DNA of 64,000 bases from a virus. The notes below the pieces were generated by a model. That model searched no databases and was not told where the DNA came from. It saw only the letters and a list, made by a program, of their open reading frames with translations. The stretch covers positions 1 through 64,000 of the IMG/VR virus record IMGVR_UViG_3300032093_000109; one strand, written 5' to 3'. The first letter of the stretch is position 1; every line of letters starts with the position of its first letter. The translations under genes were made by a program, and so were the position numbers. Positions 23,731 to 30,867 of this stretch are shown in pieces.

Positions 23731-25073
23731 GCTACGCTACCAAACCAAACAAGACCACCAAGAAATCAACCAAGAAGGGTAACGCCATGAGCGCCAAGAC
23801 CTACATCACCACGCCCACCGTCCTACAAACAGTGACATCAACCGTGACCACCCCTGTGTACAAACGGGCAACCCTGCAAGAGCGAGCGCTCTCTGCTGCT
23901 GACGTGACGCTGGCTCGCAAGTACGAGGGCTCCATGCTCATGACCACACTCGACAAGATGCTCAGCATGAAGCGTCCGCATGATGGGTTCAACGAGCGCA
24001 ACGCGCTGGGCTACATCCTGCGGGGCATCCCCGAGGGTGCTGCGTGGTCGTTCGATGAGGTGGGTAACCTGCACGTGGACTACCGAGCACACGCCACCAA
24101 CCGAACGCTGTTCACTGCACACGTGGACACTGTGCACCGTGACGACGGCATCAACCACATACGCAAGACCGACTCCGTGTGGTTTGCTGACGGCTCGCAG
24201 CTGGGCGCTGACGATGGCTCGGGTATCGCCATGCTCATGCACTTGATGACCAACGAGGTGCGGGCCTACTACCTGTTCACTGTTGGCGAGGAGTGCGGCG
24301 GCATCGGTGCCACACACGTGGGCAAGCACAACACCGAGCTGCTCAGCCAGTTCGACCGAGCCATTGCCTTTGACCGCAGGGGTTCGAGCGACATCATCAC
24401 GCATCAGTCGGGCGGTCGGTGTTCGTCCGATGCGTTTGCCCAAGCGCTCAGCGACAAGCTCAACGATGCCGGTATGCTCTACATGCCATGCGATGGCGGC
24501 GTGTACACCGACACTGCCGAGTTCATCCGTGTCGTGCCTGAGTGCACCAACATCAGCATCGGTTACCTGTGCGAGCACAGCAGTGATGAGGCCCAAGACA
24601 TCCTGCACCTGCGTGCGCTGGCTGACGCTGTGTTGTCGTTCGACTGGGACGAGTTGCCTACCGAGCGTGACCCGGCTGCTGTTGAGCCTGACTTGTATGC
24701 TGATTGGAAAGACTACGGACACGCATGGGATACCAAGTCGAGCGGCAAGCAGCACGCATGGGACAAAGACAGTACGTGGGGCAAGTACAAAGAGTACGAC
24801 GACAGTGAGTGGGCCAAGTACATCGCTGACGAGGACTATATGTACGAGGTCATTGACGCGCTGACTGAGGCAGAGCAGGGCAGCAAAGCCAACCTCGCCC
24901 GCATCATGGCCAACGCTATCCTGCCTGACGACCCAGCTGAGGCCCTGCACTTCGTCAACCAGCACATCTCACAGTTGACGCCCGAGCTTATCGAGAGTGC
25001 GGCGACTTCGCTGTACCAAGGTATGGACGTGGACTCCGTGATGTGTGAGCTCTATGACGCCATCAGTAACTAA
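23727..25073 (+). CDS. M20/M28-type zinc peptidase
   Basis: The 448-residue protein has the metal-binding pattern of M20/M28/M42 co-catalytic zinc peptidases in order: TAHVDTVH (about residue 130), LGADDGSGIAML (about 161), GEECGGIGA (about 187), FDRRG (about 215) and a late H in GYLCEHSSDE (about 280). The C-terminal 120 residues are acidic and lack an obvious domain. Such exopeptidases are unusual in phages and could process host peptides or a small-molecule signal. The start overlaps the upstream stop; MSAKTY at 23787 is an alternative. A terminator follows the gene. Confidence 0.8.
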   Translation: MSYATKPNKTTKKSTKKGNAMSAKTYITTPTVLQTVTSTVTTPVYKRATLQERALSAADVTLARKYEGSMLMTTLDKMLSMKRPHDGFNERNALGYILRGIPEGAAWSFDEVGNLHVDYRAHATNRTLFTAHVDTVHRDDGINHIRKTDSVWFADGSQLGADDGSGIAMLMHLMTNEVRAYYLFTVGEECGGIGATHVGKHNTELLSQFDRAIAFDRRGSSDIITHQSGGRCSSDAFAQALSDKLNDAGMLYMPCDGGVYTDTAEFIRVVPECTNISIGYLCEHSSDEAQDILHLRALADAVLSFDWDELPTERDPAAVEPDLYADWKDYGHAWDTKSSGKQHAWDKDSTWGKYKEYDDSEWAKYIADEDYMYEVIDALTEAEQGSKANLARIMANAILPDDPAEALHFVNQHISQLTPELIESAATSLYQGMDVDSVMCELYDAISN

Positions 25074-25078
25074 GTTTG

Positions 25079-25106
25079 GAGGGGGGCTTGCGGCCCCTCT
25101 CTTTTT
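25079..25106 (+). terminator. Terminator after the peptidase gene
   Basis: The stem GAGGGG/CCCCTC is followed by TCTTTTTG. It ends the first early operon just before the next promoter. Confidence 0.85.
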
Positions 25107-25134
25107 GTGTAGAATGTCTAACACTGGACATTCT
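25088..25134 (+). promoter_or_regulatory. Promoter with operator-like dyad (site 2)
   Basis: The -35 TTGCGG (25088-25093) and -10 TAGAAT (25110-25115) are 16 bp apart. The dyad AGAATGTC-TAACACTG-GACATTCT (25111-25134, perfect 8-bp arms) contains the shared 16-mer TGTCTAACACTGGACA at 25115-25130. A repressor bound here would cover the -10 and the start site. The gene at 25161 is downstream. Confidence 0.75.
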
Positions 25135-25160
25135 TTCTTTAACCCCAAGGAGCTTTAGAA

Positions 25161-25847
25161 ATGGAAAACGCACTGCAACACGCACTCAAGAACGCCATGA
25201 CAGGCGCAACAAAGCAATGGTTCGATGACGAGCCAGATACACAACCTCAAGCACTCAATCAAACACAGGAGAAATCAATCGTGCAAGCACCACAAACCCT
25301 TACCCTCGCACAGACAGACAACACACAATCCCCCGAGCGCGGCTCACAAGTTCGAGCCGTCTACAAGATGCTTGTCGAGACACCCAAGGTGACGTGCTCT
25401 CAGTTAGAAAAGCGCGCCAGAGACATGGGCTACCCTTGGTTCGACAGCATCAGTGGCCAGCTCAAGTTGTTGTACGACCGAGGCTTGGTCATGCGTGTGA
25501 AGCTGCCGCCCGAAGGCACGGACTACAAGTCCTCATACCGTTACTGGCCCATAGCCATGACGCTTGATGAAGCAATGGCGAAGGTTAAGCAAGAGCGTGA
25601 GGCTAAGAGCAAGGCAGGTCTGGCAGGTCTCTCTATCAACAAAGAGAAAGCCAACAAAGAGAAAACTGTGCAGAGGTTGGTACCCAAGAAGAAGCCCGTG
25701 CCTACTGTTGAGCAGTTCGAGCAAGCGCAAGCCGCGCAACCCATCAAGATGCTTCGTGTAGGCGTTGACCCCAAGCATGTGGTCGAGAGTTTGTCGGTAC
25801 GCGATGCGCGTGCCGTGTATGAAGAACTCAAGAAGTTGTTTTCCTAA
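25161..25847 (+). CDS. Putative winged-helix regulator (228 aa)
   Basis: The ATG at 25161 follows AAGGAGCTTTAGAA. Residues about 60-130 (VRAVYKMLVETPKVTCSQLEKRARDMGYP..SGQLKLLYDRGLVMRV) look like a winged-helix fold, with helices and a strand pair (LVMRVKL). Flanks are Gln-rich and Lys-rich, probably flexible. As the first gene after an operator-bearing promoter, it could itself bind that operator. The family is not recognised. Confidence 0.55.
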   Translation: MENALQHALKNAMTGATKQWFDDEPDTQPQALNQTQEKSIVQAPQTLTLAQTDNTQSPERGSQVRAVYKMLVETPKVTCSQLEKRARDMGYPWFDSISGQLKLLYDRGLVMRVKLPPEGTDYKSSYRYWPIAMTLDEAMAKVKQEREAKSKAGLAGLSINKEKANKEKTVQRLVPKKKPVPTVEQFEQAQAAQPIKMLRVGVDPKHVVESLSVRDARAVYEELKKLFS

Positions 25848-25859
25848 AAGGAGCGCACC

Positions 25860-26069
25860 ATGTACAAAATACCTAAACAAAACATCCCCAACGCTGACTA
25901 CGTGTACCCACGCACACTTGAGGAAGCCTTTGGCCCATACGAGCGATGGGGCGAGGTGGTCGAGAAAGATGCCCAACCAGAGATGGATTGGGAAGACAAA
26001 GCAGTCTTGTGGATGGCCCCTGTTGTGGTGATCTTCTTGATTGTCTTGTTTGCCTTGGAGGTCGTATGA
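25860..26069 (+). CDS. Small membrane protein (69 aa)
   Basis: The hydrophobic C-terminus (AVLWMAPVVVIFLIVLFALEVV) is one membrane segment. The N-terminal part is acidic and soluble. It starts with an AAGGAGCGCACC ribosome binding site and overlaps the zinc-ribbon gene by ATGA. Possibly a membrane-tethered modifier of host functions. Confidence 0.6.
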   Translation: MYKIPKQNIPNADYVYPRTLEEAFGPYERWGEVVEKDAQPEMDWEDKAVLWMAPVVVIFLIVLFALEVV

Positions 26070-26215
26070 ACGAAACCTGCCCTAAGTGCGATTCAGAAGA
26101 ATACGACACGATCAAATGGTCGTGGCAACAAGGAGTTACACCTTACGACGACTACTACGTCTGCTGCTGTTGTCAGCATGAGTGGAGTGAGGAAGAAGTT
26201 GGAGAGCAACCATGA
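26066..26215 (+). CDS. Tiny zinc-ribbon protein (49 aa)
   Basis: The ATG at 26066 overlaps the upstream stop. The protein reads NETCPKCDSEEYDTIKW.. and then VCCCCQHEWSEEE, two Cys pairs forming a zinc ribbon. Short zinc-ribbon proteins often bind RNA polymerase or nucleic acids. It overlaps the next gene by ATGA. Confidence 0.65.
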   Translation: MNETCPKCDSEEYDTIKWSWQQGVTPYDDYYVCCCCQHEWSEEEVGEQP

Positions 26216-26436
26216 AGTACCTCGCCGCAATCTGGCTGGTGCTGTCCGTCGTGATCGGCTACGAGCTGACTGGGATGGCGTTTACACGTGGCTTTGAACA
26301 AGGCTACGTCGAGGGGCAAGACCGGGCACTCATGTCCCCGCAAGCCTTGGAGACTTGTACAAAGTGGTGGTTCGATGGCAGTGAGCCACGGGCCAAGCAA
26401 GCAATGAATCAATACTGTGAAAGGAACAAGAAATGA
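26212..26436 (+). CDS. Small membrane or secreted protein (74 aa)
   Basis: The N-terminal segment (MKYLAAIWLVLSVVIGYELTGMAF) is a hydrophobic signal-anchor. The remainder is soluble with two Cys. There is no lipobox. The ATGA overlaps on both sides show an operon with strong coupling. Function unknown. Confidence 0.6.
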   Translation: MKYLAAIWLVLSVVIGYELTGMAFTRGFEQGYVEGQDRALMSPQALETCTKWWFDGSEPRAKQAMNQYCERNKK

Positions 26437-26720
26437 AAAAAGTTGAAAAATTCAATGTTCGCCTTGTCAACACGGGCGAGAGGTACGGGCTCGATGACTG
26501 TTTGGTCAACGACAAAGCGCCGATGGTGGAGTTTTACGATTCGAGCTACGCAGGTTCTTCCTTTGGCGAGCGGGGGCAGTTTGTTTCGCGCTACTACGTG
26601 AGCACCCTGTTGGATCGGCAACCCCTCGGGCTTTGCCTTGATGGCGGGGTGCCTGAGTGGTCGGTATCGGCCGCGGGGATGCAGCAGGTCGTTGAATACA
26701 TTCAACAACCCACTTTGTGA
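26433..26720 (+). CDS. Early protein of unknown function (95 aa)
   Basis: The protein begins KKVEKFNVRLVNTGERYGLDDCLVND and is beta-rich with DSSYAGSSFGERGQFVSRYY. It has no recognised family. Start and stop overlap or abut neighbours, which supports expression. Function unknown. Confidence 0.55.
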   Translation: MKKVEKFNVRLVNTGERYGLDDCLVNDKAPMVEFYDSSYAGSSFGERGQFVSRYYVSTLLDRQPLGLCLDGGVPEWSVSAAGMQQVVEYIQQPTL

Positions 26721-26732
26721 CAGGAGAAAGAA

Positions 26733-26948
26733 ATGAGCAACACAAACACAGGTGGGCGAGCATTTCCAGCACCCACCACAAAGCCACTGGAGAACTACTA
26801 CCCCGGCATGACCCTGCGCGACTACTTTGCGGCCAAGGCGATGCAAGCGCTCATGACTGCTGGGTACTGGAATTGGAAGGAACCCAAAGAAGATTCTGAT
26901 AGATGTTACGCAATGGCAGACGCCATGCTGAAAGCGAGGGAAGCATGA
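26733..26948 (+). CDS. Conserved small phage protein (GMTLRDYFAAKAM family, 71 aa)
   Basis: The protein has GMTLRDYFAAKAMQALM and ends RCYAMADAMLKAREA, a block seen in many small phage proteins of unknown function. The start follows AGGAGAAAGAA. It overlaps the next gene by ATGA. Confidence 0.7.
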   Translation: MSNTNTGGRAFPAPTTKPLENYYPGMTLRDYFAAKAMQALMTAGYWNWKEPKEDSDRCYAMADAMLKAREA

Positions 26949-27148
26949 CCTCAAGAGAACAATTTGAACTCGACCACTTCGGCATCAGCCCCGGCAAGGT
27001 GGGCAAGCGGACACCTGCGTTTTGGATTCATCAAGCCCCATCAGCTTGGCGCAAGACCATGAAGTACTGGGCGGCACTGGCCCTTGGCATCGTCCTTGGC
27101 GCTGTGGGTGCTGGTGTGCTGGCTGTTGTTGTGGGGGTGGTTAGATGA
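26945..27148 (+). CDS. Small C-terminal membrane protein (67 aa)
   Basis: The ATG at 26945 overlaps the upstream stop. The C-terminal WAALALGIVLGAVGAGVLAVVVGVV is a strong membrane helix with Gly repeats. The N-terminus is soluble. It overlaps the 27145 gene by ATGA. A membrane-modifying role is possible. Confidence 0.6.
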   Translation: MTSREQFELDHFGISPGKVGKRTPAFWIHQAPSAWRKTMKYWAALALGIVLGAVGAGVLAVVVGVVR

Positions 27149-27567
27149 GCAAACAAACCGAAGCAATGAAGCGATGGGTTGAGGTTTTCGATGGTAATTG
27201 GCACGATGAACCTGTCGATTCGGAATGGGCAGACAGAGCACATCAAGCCCTTGCCGAGATGCGCCAAGCCATCGCAGAGGCAGAGCAGCCAGCACAAACG
27301 TGTAGCCGCCACGCCGAAGCCGAACGACTGGCTGATCAGTTGGAAGACCCGGTGAACGCAAAACTGTACCTAGCCCCCTACATTGCCGCCGAACTGCGCC
27401 GCTTGGTGTCGTTCAACAACGACCTGATGGACGAAGTGGCACGGCTACAAAAGCGTGAGTGGGTGGGTTTGAACTGGGATGAACTGCCGGACACGCACTT
27501 TGGCGACGCTGCGTTCTTAAAGGGCGCTCAGTGGGCAGAAGCCAAGATCAAGGAGAAGAACACATGA
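27145..27567 (+). CDS. Early protein ending in the KEKNT junction tail (140 aa)
   Basis: The protein is acidic and helical (ALAEMRQAIAEAEQPAQ). A later block (REWVGLNWDELPDTHFGDAAFLKGAQWAEAKIKEKNT) resembles other phage REWVGL proteins. The ending EAKIKEKNT comes from the shared AAGGAGAAGAACACATGA junction, which carries both the next ribosome binding site and ATG. Function unknown. Confidence 0.6.
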   Translation: MSKQTEAMKRWVEVFDGNWHDEPVDSEWADRAHQALAEMRQAIAEAEQPAQTCSRHAEAERLADQLEDPVNAKLYLAPYIAAELRRLVSFNNDLMDEVARLQKREWVGLNWDELPDTHFGDAAFLKGAQWAEAKIKEKNT

Positions 27568-27818
27568 CGCTTCCCGGACTCATTGATGCGGTCGAGTTTC
27601 GACGCGACAGCTACGGCCTGACGCAAGGTGAGTGGGCCTTTGTGCTTGGCATCCAGCCTAGTCATTACAGTGAATTTGTCAACAGCAAACGCGCCCTGCC
27701 TATTGGTGCAATGGCCAAGTGCTTCGAGTACGGAGTCCCGGCTGAGTGCCTGTTTCAGTGCCTACCGAACAAAACCATCAGGCACATCAAAGCCAAACTC
27801 AAGGAGAAGAACACATGA
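27564..27818 (+). CDS. Small XRE-like HTH protein (84 aa)
   Basis: The ATG at 27564 lies in the ATGA overlap. Residues about 17-45 (SYGLTQGEWAFVLGIQPSHYSEFVNSKRALP) are a helix-turn-helix like XRE/Cro. The 84-residue size fits a Cro-like monomer. It is a candidate phage regulator of the early operon. The end KAKLKEKNT is the junction tail. Confidence 0.65.
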   Translation: MTLPGLIDAVEFRRDSYGLTQGEWAFVLGIQPSHYSEFVNSKRALPIGAMAKCFEYGVPAECLFQCLPNKTIRHIKAKLKEKNT

Positions 27819-27988
27819 CAGCAATAACACGTAAACAATTCGCAGAGGACGTGTTTGCGATACTAAAACAATGCGTTGCTGAAGAATACGAAGATGCTAC
27901 CGAACAGGAGCGTGAGCAAGCGATGGCAAGAATACTGGACGCTTGGGGCGCACAAATGTTTATGGGTTCAAAGGAGAAGAACACATGA
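27815..27988 (+). CDS. Small acidic helical protein (57 aa)
   Basis: The ATG at 27815 overlaps the previous stop. The helical acidic protein (FAEDVFAILKQCVAEEYEDATEQEREQAMARIL) ends in the junction tail GSKEKNT. No family is known. Confidence 0.6.
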   Translation: MTAITRKQFAEDVFAILKQCVAEEYEDATEQEREQAMARILDAWGAQMFMGSKEKNT

Positions 27989-28239
27989 AAGACCTCACAG
28001 AAAAAATTCGTGTCCGCATCATGCAGGAAGCATACGACCTCGCAGACCGCAACGATAGCGAAGGCTACAACTCGGTCAAGGTGATGTGTAGTGATGTTTT
28101 GACGCTTTTGCCGCGACGGGAGTGGGTGGGGCTGACGGATGCGGAATATCAGGAGATACTTATAAAGCATGACGGTAGTGGATTGATTTTGTTTTACCAC
28201 TTGATTGAAGCCAAACTCAAGGAGAAGAACCATGGATGA
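27985..28239 (+). CDS. Early protein with REWVGL motif (84 aa)
   Basis: The ATG at 27985 overlaps the previous stop. The protein has RVRIMQEAYDLADRNDSEGYN, LLPRREWVGLTDAEYQEIL and the tail EAKLKEKNHG. The REWVGL block is shared with the gene at 27145. Function unknown. Confidence 0.6.
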   Translation: MKDLTEKIRVRIMQEAYDLADRNDSEGYNSVKVMCSDVLTLLPRREWVGLTDAEYQEILIKHDGSGLILFYHLIEAKLKEKNHG

Positions 28240-28453
28240 CGGAATGTTTGACGATGTTCCACTGATGAACAAGGCGCGAGACAAGGCGTGGGAAGCTTTT
28301 ACCAAGCGCAAGAACGCCGCCACCCTGTTCACCGATGACAAAGACTTTGAGTTCCCGCTCAACGGTGGGTTCTACGCCATGTGGTGCGTATGCTGGGCCA
28401 AGGCGTGGGATGCTGGGTTTAAGTCGGGCTATGAGGCCAAGGAAAAAGAATGA
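28232..28453 (+). CDS. Small early protein (73 aa)
   Basis: The ATG at 28232 (GGAGAAGAACC upstream) is preferred to an earlier one. It contains KAWEAFTKRKNAATLF and FYAMWCVCWAKAWDAGFKSGYEAKEKE, features of small phage helical proteins of unknown role. It overlaps the next gene by ATGA. Confidence 0.6.
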   Translation: MDDGMFDDVPLMNKARDKAWEAFTKRKNAATLFTDDKDFEFPLNGGFYAMWCVCWAKAWDAGFKSGYEAKEKE

Positions 28454-28635
28454 TCAACCGCTTCATCACATGGTTGCGCCGTGATGATCAGCTACTTGAG
28501 CCACTGCGCAGAGAGATTCAACAGAAGGAGAAGAACATGGAATGGGACGACTTGCAAACCATCTGCCTGTACATCATCTACATCACGATCATCATGGGCT
28601 GTGGCCTACTGGTCGCCTTCTGGATCATGGCATGA
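28450..28635 (+). CDS. Small membrane protein with a possible second start (61 aa)
   Basis: The first ATG (28450) overlaps the previous stop. A second ATG at 28537 has a near-perfect ribosome binding site (AAGGAG then 6 bp) and would give only the membrane helix (CLYIIYITIIMGCGLLVAFWIMA). Both products may be made. It is like a holin-type dual start, but far from the lysis genes, so this is speculative. Confidence 0.55.
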   Translation: MINRFITWLRRDDQLLEPLRREIQQKEKNMEWDDLQTICLYIIYITIIMGCGLLVAFWIMA

Positions 28636-29033
28636 GAGTCAAGTACGTCAGCAAGAACACGGCGCTCAACCCTGTGGCCCGTGCGATGGCGCAGAAGAAG
28701 CTGGCTGATGACCTGACCACCCGCAAGATCAGGTTGTACATGATGCAAGATGGTGAGCCGTGCGCTGACCTGCTGGAGAACTTGGCCGTGATGTTAGCAA
28801 CCATTGGTGTAGCCTCCGAGCTTGACCCTGACGTTGGCGGTGAGGATGTAGGTGTACGCATCCTGCGCGGTGGTATGTCCGCATGCCAAGCCCTGATCAA
28901 GACCGACAAGTGGGACTCTACTCAAGCTGTATCTATTGAACGTGCGCTGGACGAGGCCCAGCTACTGAACAAACGAGTGCACCCTGTGTATATTGCACGG
29001 GCCAACTCCATGAGAAATGAGGTAATGAAATGA
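28632..29033 (+). CDS. Early protein of unknown function (133 aa)
   Basis: The ATG at 28632 overlaps the previous stop. The protein is helical with SKNTALNPVARAMAQKKLADDLTTRKIRLYMMQDGEPCADLLENLAVML and VRILRGGMSACQALI. No known family. It overlaps the next gene by ATGA. Confidence 0.55.
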   Translation: MRVKYVSKNTALNPVARAMAQKKLADDLTTRKIRLYMMQDGEPCADLLENLAVMLATIGVASELDPDVGGEDVGVRILRGGMSACQALIKTDKWDSTQAVSIERALDEAQLLNKRVHPVYIARANSMRNEVMK

Positions 29034-29215
29034 GATACGAACAAGCCAAACCACTGGTCGAAAAGCTGATGGACATAGCCGTGCTGTACCACGGAGCGCC
29101 GAGCATGCTGCGCGAGAAGGTGTACAACGCACTGGACGAGTTCCTGCCCACCCTTGATGAAGGTTGCCGTGAGCGTGGGTGTATTGCAATAGACGACTTC
29201 AAGGAGAAGCCATGA
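29030..29215 (+). CDS. Small early protein (61 aa)
   Basis: Overlapping start and stop (ATGA on both sides). The protein is helical, with YEQAKPLVEKLMDIAVLYHGA and CRERGCIAIDD. The end DFKEKP is a variant of the junction tail (CAAGGAGAAGCCATGA). Function unknown. Confidence 0.55.
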   Translation: MRYEQAKPLVEKLMDIAVLYHGAPSMLREKVYNALDEFLPTLDEGCRERGCIAIDDFKEKP

Positions 29216-29391
29216 AAATAGATGAACGAATCTGGCCTCTGCCCAACGCTTTCAACATCCGTGAGGGCAGTCCGTTTGGTAAGAGCGACAAGATGATTAA
29301 GGACCAAGAGCAATCCCTCAAGGCATCCAAGGCGGGGCAAGCCCATCGAGCCAAAACCGTAGACACTCGCTTCAAACACAAAGGAAAGTAA
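29212..29391 (+). CDS. Small basic early protein (59 aa)
   Basis: The ATG at 29212 lies in the ATGA overlap. The basic protein contains KIDERIWPLPNAFNIREGSPFGKSDKMIK and ends TRFKHKGK. No family known. Function unknown. Confidence 0.5.
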   Translation: MKIDERIWPLPNAFNIREGSPFGKSDKMIKDQEQSLKASKAGQAHRAKTVDTRFKHKGK

Positions 29392-29604
29392 ATGAACGAA
29401 CATGAACTGGACCTACTCGTAGCAGACCTGCAATATGAAAACAGACAACTCCGCAACCAAAGAGACAACGCAATCGAAGAAGCAATCCACTTGCGCCATA
29501 CCCTTGAACACATCTACGCCAAGTGTGTTCTGGCCATTCGAAAGGGTGAACCCGAAAATACTGGAGGCGATGCACCGAGCCACGCTGACAAAGCGGCGTA
29601 CTGA
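29392..29604 (+). CDS. Small coiled-coil protein (70 aa)
   Basis: The protein (LDLLVADLQYENRQLRNQRDNAIEEAIHLRHTLEHI) is an almost continuous coiled coil. It starts at ATG 29392 directly after the previous stop. Such short coiled coils can be adaptors. Function unknown. Confidence 0.55.
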   Translation: MNEHELDLLVADLQYENRQLRNQRDNAIEEAIHLRHTLEHIYAKCVLAIRKGEPENTGGDAPSHADKAAY

Positions 29605-29634
29605 TCACCTAGCCGACCTCGGAGAAGCTACGCT

Positions 29635-29913
29635 ATGAGCCACAAACCTCGGAAAATAATGGCCGTAGAAATGCGAGCCCTTGGCATGACATACAGAAAA
29701 ATTGGGGAAAACCTCGACGTGTCACCAACCCGTGCACAACAGCTTGTTATTGCGGGTAAGCGTGTGTTTGCGCGGCGCTTGCAGGCAGAAGCGAGGGCGT
29801 ACGAAGAAAGATGCAACGACGGTCATTTCAAAACGTATGAACTACAAATGCTACTGCCCCTGCTCGGCTTCTTGAAGGAGATAGCCGATGGTCCAACAAC
29901 AGATTCAAAATAA
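29635..29913 (+). CDS. HTH DNA-binding protein (sigma region 4-like)
   Basis: The 92-residue protein has AVEMRALGMTYRKIGENLDVSPTRAQQLVIAGKRVFARRL, a helix-turn-helix resembling sigma-70 region 4 or ECF-type domains. It could redirect host RNA polymerase or act as a repressor. It is preceded by a GGAGAAG site and followed by the DUF3310 gene. Confidence 0.65.
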   Translation: MSHKPRKIMAVEMRALGMTYRKIGENLDVSPTRAQQLVIAGKRVFARRLQAEARAYEERCNDGHFKTYELQMLLPLLGFLKEIADGPTTDSK

Positions 29914-29925
29914 AGGAGCACTGAT

Positions 29926-30147
29926 ATGAGCAACGAACAAAACGCGCTGGACGTACAAGTCGGCGGCGATCACTACAAGAAGCTGAAGATTCAGCCCATC
30001 GAGTACATCCACGCCAACCAGCTTCCATACTGCGAAGCCAACGTGGTCAAGTACATCAGCCGCTGGCGCGACAAGGGCGGCATCAAAGATTTAGAGAAGG
30101 TCAAGCACTACGTCGACCTGCTCATCGAACTCGAACACCTCAAATAA
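29926..30147 (+). CDS. DUF3310 protein
   Basis: The 73-residue protein has QVGGDHYKKLKIQPIEYIHANQLPYCEANVVKYISRW and GIKDLEKVKHYVDLL, the typical short DUF3310 block found in many phages (sometimes annotated as a nucleotide kinase-like protein). Its activity is not proven. It is the last gene before the structured RNA at 30156-30236. Confidence 0.9.
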   Translation: MSNEQNALDVQVGGDHYKKLKIQPIEYIHANQLPYCEANVVKYISRWRDKGGIKDLEKVKHYVDLLIELEHLK

Positions 30148-30155
30148 ACAGTACC

Positions 30156-30236
30156 CCAACACCCTATGATGGCCGACTGCGCGAAGCCTTGCAGATGTAA
30201 ACCGCAGTCGTGTGTGCGCGGGGTGTTGGATTTTTT
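30156..30236 (+). ncRNA. Nested hairpin ending in a T-run (structured leader or terminator)
   Basis: An outer stem CCAACACCC/GGGTGTTGG (30156-30164 and 30221-30229) encloses an inner stem CGACTGCG/CGCAGTCG (30174-30181 and 30203-30210), then TTTTTT. Competing stems exist: TGTGTGCGC (30211-30219) with GCGCACACA (30241-30249), and TTGGATT (30226-30232) with AATCCAA (30249-30255). These could switch termination on or off. No ORF covers it. Confidence 0.65.
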
Positions 30237-30266
30237 GTACGCGCACACAATCCAATAACACGAAAC

Positions 30267-30296
30267 GAGGGGGCGTGTAATCTGCATAACCCCCTC
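30267..30296 (+). other. Second hairpin in the leader of the VRR-NUC gene
   Basis: The stem GAGGGGG/CCCCCTC (30267-30273 and 30290-30296) lies 20 bp before the ATG at 30317. It is not followed by a T-run. Together with the upstream structure it fills the 169-bp gap. Confidence 0.5.
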
Positions 30297-30316
30297 ACCC
30301 AATCTGAAAGATACCA

Positions 30317-30628
30317 ATGGCAGCAACGCCTGAATCGAAAGTAAAGAAGCAAGTCGTCGAGATACTCAAGCACGAGCGTGTGTACTACTTCTACCCAGTC
30401 ACGGGCGGCTTTGGACGCAGCGGTGTACCTGACATCGTCTGCTGCTTGAACGGGCGCTTCTTTGGTATAGAGTGCAAGGCGGGCACCAACAAGCCCACCG
30501 CACTACAAGAGGCCGAGATGGCCCGTATAAGACTCGCTGGCGGCAAGACGCTGGTGGTCAACGAAACAAACCTCAACGATGTAAAGGAGTTAGTAGCATG
30601 GATAAAGAAGCAGCCGCAAGAGAACTGA
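30317..30628 (+). CDS. VRR-NUC nuclease
   Basis: The 103-residue protein has ESKVKKQVVEILK..YFYPVTGGFGRSGVPDIVCCLNGRFFGIECKAGTNKPTALQ, which is the VRR-NUC (PD-(D/E)xK) core with catalytic PDI, EC-K and Q. Phage VRR-NUC nucleases act on branched DNA, for example during recombination or replication. It opens the replication gene set that continues to 40.9 kb. Confidence 0.9.
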   Translation: MAATPESKVKKQVVEILKHERVYYFYPVTGGFGRSGVPDIVCCLNGRFFGIECKAGTNKPTALQEAEMARIRLAGGKTLVVNETNLNDVKELVAWIKKQPQEN

Positions 30629-30867
30629 TCGACAGCGTAGCATCGCTGCCCCACGGAGCCGCCGTACACGTGGCGCTTACCATACGGGAGTTGATACGCT
30701 GCGCTAATGATGGGCACTCGCTTGTATTGATACTTCAGGACAAAAGCGAAGTTGCTCAGATGCACGCCTTCGGCGACAAGGACGTGGTGTTCGAGCTCGT
30801 GTCCTGCGCATACGAGACGGTGCTCAACGAGCAGATGCACAGCACACCAAGCGGGGTGATGCAATGA
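30598..30867 (+). CDS. Small early protein overlapping VRR-NUC (89 aa)
   Basis: The ATG at 30598 lies inside the end of the VRR-NUC gene (31 bp overlap, different frame). The protein is helical at first (DKEAAARELIDSVASLP) and beta-rich later (HSLVLILQDKSEVAQM). It overlaps the DNA polymerase gene by ATGA. Function unknown. Confidence 0.6.
   Translation: MDKEAAARELIDSVASLPHGAAVHVALTIRELIRCANDGHSLVLILQDKSEVAQMHAFGDKDVVFELVSCAYETVLNEQMHSTPSGVMQ

Noticed and set aside
30156-30236. tRNA gene
   Set aside because: The nested stems do not form a cloverleaf with T-loop or acceptor end.
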